The notes beneath the pieces are model-generated. The model saw nothing but the letters and a program-made list of their open reading frames with translations. It did no database searches and was not told where the DNA came from. From an uncultured Lachnospiraceae bacterium (GTDB lineage: Bacteria; Bacillota; Clostridia; Lachnospirales; Lachnospiraceae): a DNA stretch of 5,766 nt. A program made the translations under genes and the position numbers. Shown one piece after another: positions 4,920-5,766 of the stretch; the first letter of the stretch is position 1, and each line of letters starts with the position of its first letter. The stretch is taken from the NCBI GenBank assembly GCA_947068385.1, contig CAMTBF010000257.1:1-5766 (forward strand), given 5' to 3'.

Positions 4920-5287
4920 TGCCCATCCCCCTTTCGGAAGCGGTCTATCATCCGCTGCACCTGGTCGATCTCCTTCTCCGTCATTTTCCCATGCCTTGTG
5001 AAAGCCGCCACGAACGCCGGGAGGGAGCCGCCGAACTTCTTCTCCACCAGCTCGTCGATCTCCGCTTCCTGCACCTGCTCCTTACTGACCAGCGCCGTGA
5101 CCACGCTGTCTTCATTCTTCAGCACGCCCCGCTCCGACAGCCTTTTGATCACCGTATAGGTGGTGGTGGGCTTCCACCCCAGCTGCTCCCTGCACAGCCG
5201 CACCAGGTCGCTGCTGCGCACCGGCTCATGCTCCCATAGAATCAGGCAGAAACGATATTCGCTCTCAAAAACCTTCGGTGTCTCCAT
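4916..5287 (-). CDS. BlaI/MecI/CopY-family winged-helix transcriptional repressor
   Basis: This 123-residue protein has the usual length for the family. The N-terminal winged helix covers about residues 8-70, with LILWEHEPVRSSDLVR (helices 1-2) and the recognition helix in KPTTTYTVIKRLSERGVLK (39-57). The C-terminal helices (75-118) form the dimerisation region. It should repress its own operon by binding the two palindromes just upstream. The downstream M56 protease, overlapping by ATGA, is its expected antagonist. Aligned by eye, the Asn-Phe bond cleaved in S. aureus BlaI and MecI falls at Ala95-Phe96, so the cleavage site is not strictly conserved. GAGGGAGG lies 9 nt upstream of the ATG at 5287, inside the operator region. 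Family confidence is high; the actual regulon and signal are unknown. Confidence 0.93.
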   Translation of the reverse strand: METPKVFESEYRFCLILWEHEPVRSSDLVRLCREQLGWKPTTTYTVIKRLSERGVLKNEDSVVTALVSKEQVQEAEIDELVEKKFGGSLPAFVAAFTRHGKMTEKEIDQVQRMIDRFRKGDGQ

Positions 5288-5301
5288 AATAGAATACCTC
5301 C

Positions 5302-5317
5302 CTCTAATCCATTAGAG
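5302..5317. promoter_or_regulatory. BlaI-type operator 1 (CTCTAAT-CC-ATTAGAG)
   Basis: This is a perfect 7-bp dyad with a 2-bp centre, lying between the predicted transcription start and the repressor ATG and touching the ribosome binding site. Bound repressor would block early elongation; as RNA the same dyad could fold next to the GGGAGG site. The similar site at 5328-5343 is centred 26 bp away. Confidence 0.75.
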
Positions 5318-5326
5318 TATATCTTT

Positions 5327-5355
5327 ACTCTAACACATTAGAGGGAGGTTTGCAA
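5327..5355 (-). promoter_or_regulatory. Probable promoter of the repressor-protease operon
   Basis: The minus strand has TTGCAA (5355-5350), a 17-bp spacer and TAGAGT (5332-5327), with the start expected near 5320. The -10 is imperfect (four of six). A better hexamer, TATACT at 5321-5316, has no matching -35. Both candidates are covered by or next to the operators. Confidence 0.5.
5328..5343. promoter_or_regulatory. BlaI-type operator 2 (CTCTAA-CACA-TTAGAG)
   Basis: This 6-bp dyad has the same outer sequence and total length (16 bp) as operator 1, with the inner pair degenerate. It overlaps the -10 hexamer and spacer of the predicted promoter. With operator 1 it makes the two-site arrangement usual for bla/mec control regions. 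Confidence 0.7.
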
Positions 5356-5376
5356 GCATTATTTATTTCTGATTCT

Positions 5377-5766
5377 TCATTCCCCCGCCAGCAGGGCCAC
5401 GGGCGCAATCTTCCGGATTCGCAGGGACAATAGGCATGCCAGCCCAAAGGCTGTGAGCACCAGGCCCACCCCCGATAGGATAGTCCATCCCAGCGGAACC
5501 GTAAAAGTGCACTTCACGATGCCAATCCCGCCCAGGAACAGCGCCACCACCGGGTTGATGATCGCAGCGCTCACCGCAATCCCTATCACGGTGGAAAGCA
5601 GCACCGCCGGCAGGAAGCTGGCCGCAGTCTGGAGGACGAGCTGCCCTGTGGTAAAGCCAAGGGCCTTCAGGATGCCATAGTCACGCTTCCTTCTGCCAAG
5701 GGAAAGCCTCACCAGCAGATAGAGCACGAAGGCGATGACAGCCACGCCGAGCACCAGGATTCCCAC
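5377..5766 (-). CDS. FtsX-like ABC transporter permease, C-terminal part
   Basis: The last 129 residues of a membrane protein are visible; the gene continues past the right edge, and the GTG at 5766 is an internal codon. The pattern is that of the C-terminal FtsX domain (MacB/FtsX-type ABC permeases): a membrane helix (ILVLGVAVIAFVLYLLVRLSL), the cytoplasmic motif RRKRDYGILKALGFTTGQL, two more hydrophobic stretches, and the typical end LRIRKIAPVALLAGE. Such permeases work with an ATP-binding subunit, often in export or resistance to peptides and antibiotics. It ends 89 bp before the repressor gene with no T-run terminator between, so readthrough into the repressor-protease operon is possible and a shared function is plausible but unproven. 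Confidence 0.88.
   Translation of the reverse strand: MGILVLGVAVIAFVLYLLVRLSLGRRKRDYGILKALGFTTGQLVLQTAASFLPAVLLSTVIGIAVSAAIINPVVALFLGGIGIVKCTFTVPLGWTILSGVGLVLTAFGLACLLSLRIRKIAPVALLAGE

Overview
The window looks like chromosomal DNA of a Gram-positive gut clostridium, most likely a GC-rich Lachnospiraceae member. The evidence is a BlaI/M56-BlaR1-type regulatory pair, an FtsX-type ABC permease tail, strong GGAGG-type ribosome binding sites, near-consensus sigma-A promoters, and an Rpn/PDDEXK protein of the 'EHQS' type that is common and multi-copy in this family. The taxonomic call is inference from protein style, not from a marker gene. All recognisable genes lie on the minus strand and are read from high to low coordinates.

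Right end (5766 to 5377): the C-terminal part of an FtsX-like ABC transporter permease that continues beyond the window. The gap 5288-5376 holds the control region of the next operon: two CTCTAAT/ATTAGAG palindromes placed over a probable promoter, as expected for BlaI-type autorepression. Next comes a BlaI/MecI/CopY-family winged-helix repressor (4916-5287), whose stop overlaps the start of a large M56 membrane metalloprotease (2262-4919) by 4 bp. This BlaR1-like protein keeps the HExxH zinc protease but has no recognisable penicillin-binding sensor. Its extracytoplasmic part is instead a small module followed by two tandem copies of a roughly 170-190-residue domain joined by Gln/Glu/Pro-rich linkers. 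The duplication is still visible in the DNA, which makes this an unusual sensor-protease with an unknown signal.

Middle (1479-2207): a cytoplasmic SGNH/GDSL hydrolase with its own probable promoter and a strong intrinsic terminator (1408-1451).

Left (174-1202): an Rpn-family (PD-(D/E)XK, PDDEXK_2) nuclease with a consensus promoter (TTGACA-N17-TATGAT), a 137-nt leader and a downstream terminator (86-125). Its C-terminal helix carries four exact LEQG tetrapeptide repeats. Inside the gene, a perfect GGAGGTG ribosome binding site lies 8 nt before an in-frame ATG (476) that would produce a separate 100-residue C-terminal protein. This matches the gene-within-gene toxin/antitoxin anti-phage organisation described for E. 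coli Rpn (RpnL/RpnS) and is the strongest candidate for an interesting system here. At the extreme left, 18 codons of a probable AraC-family regulator begin.
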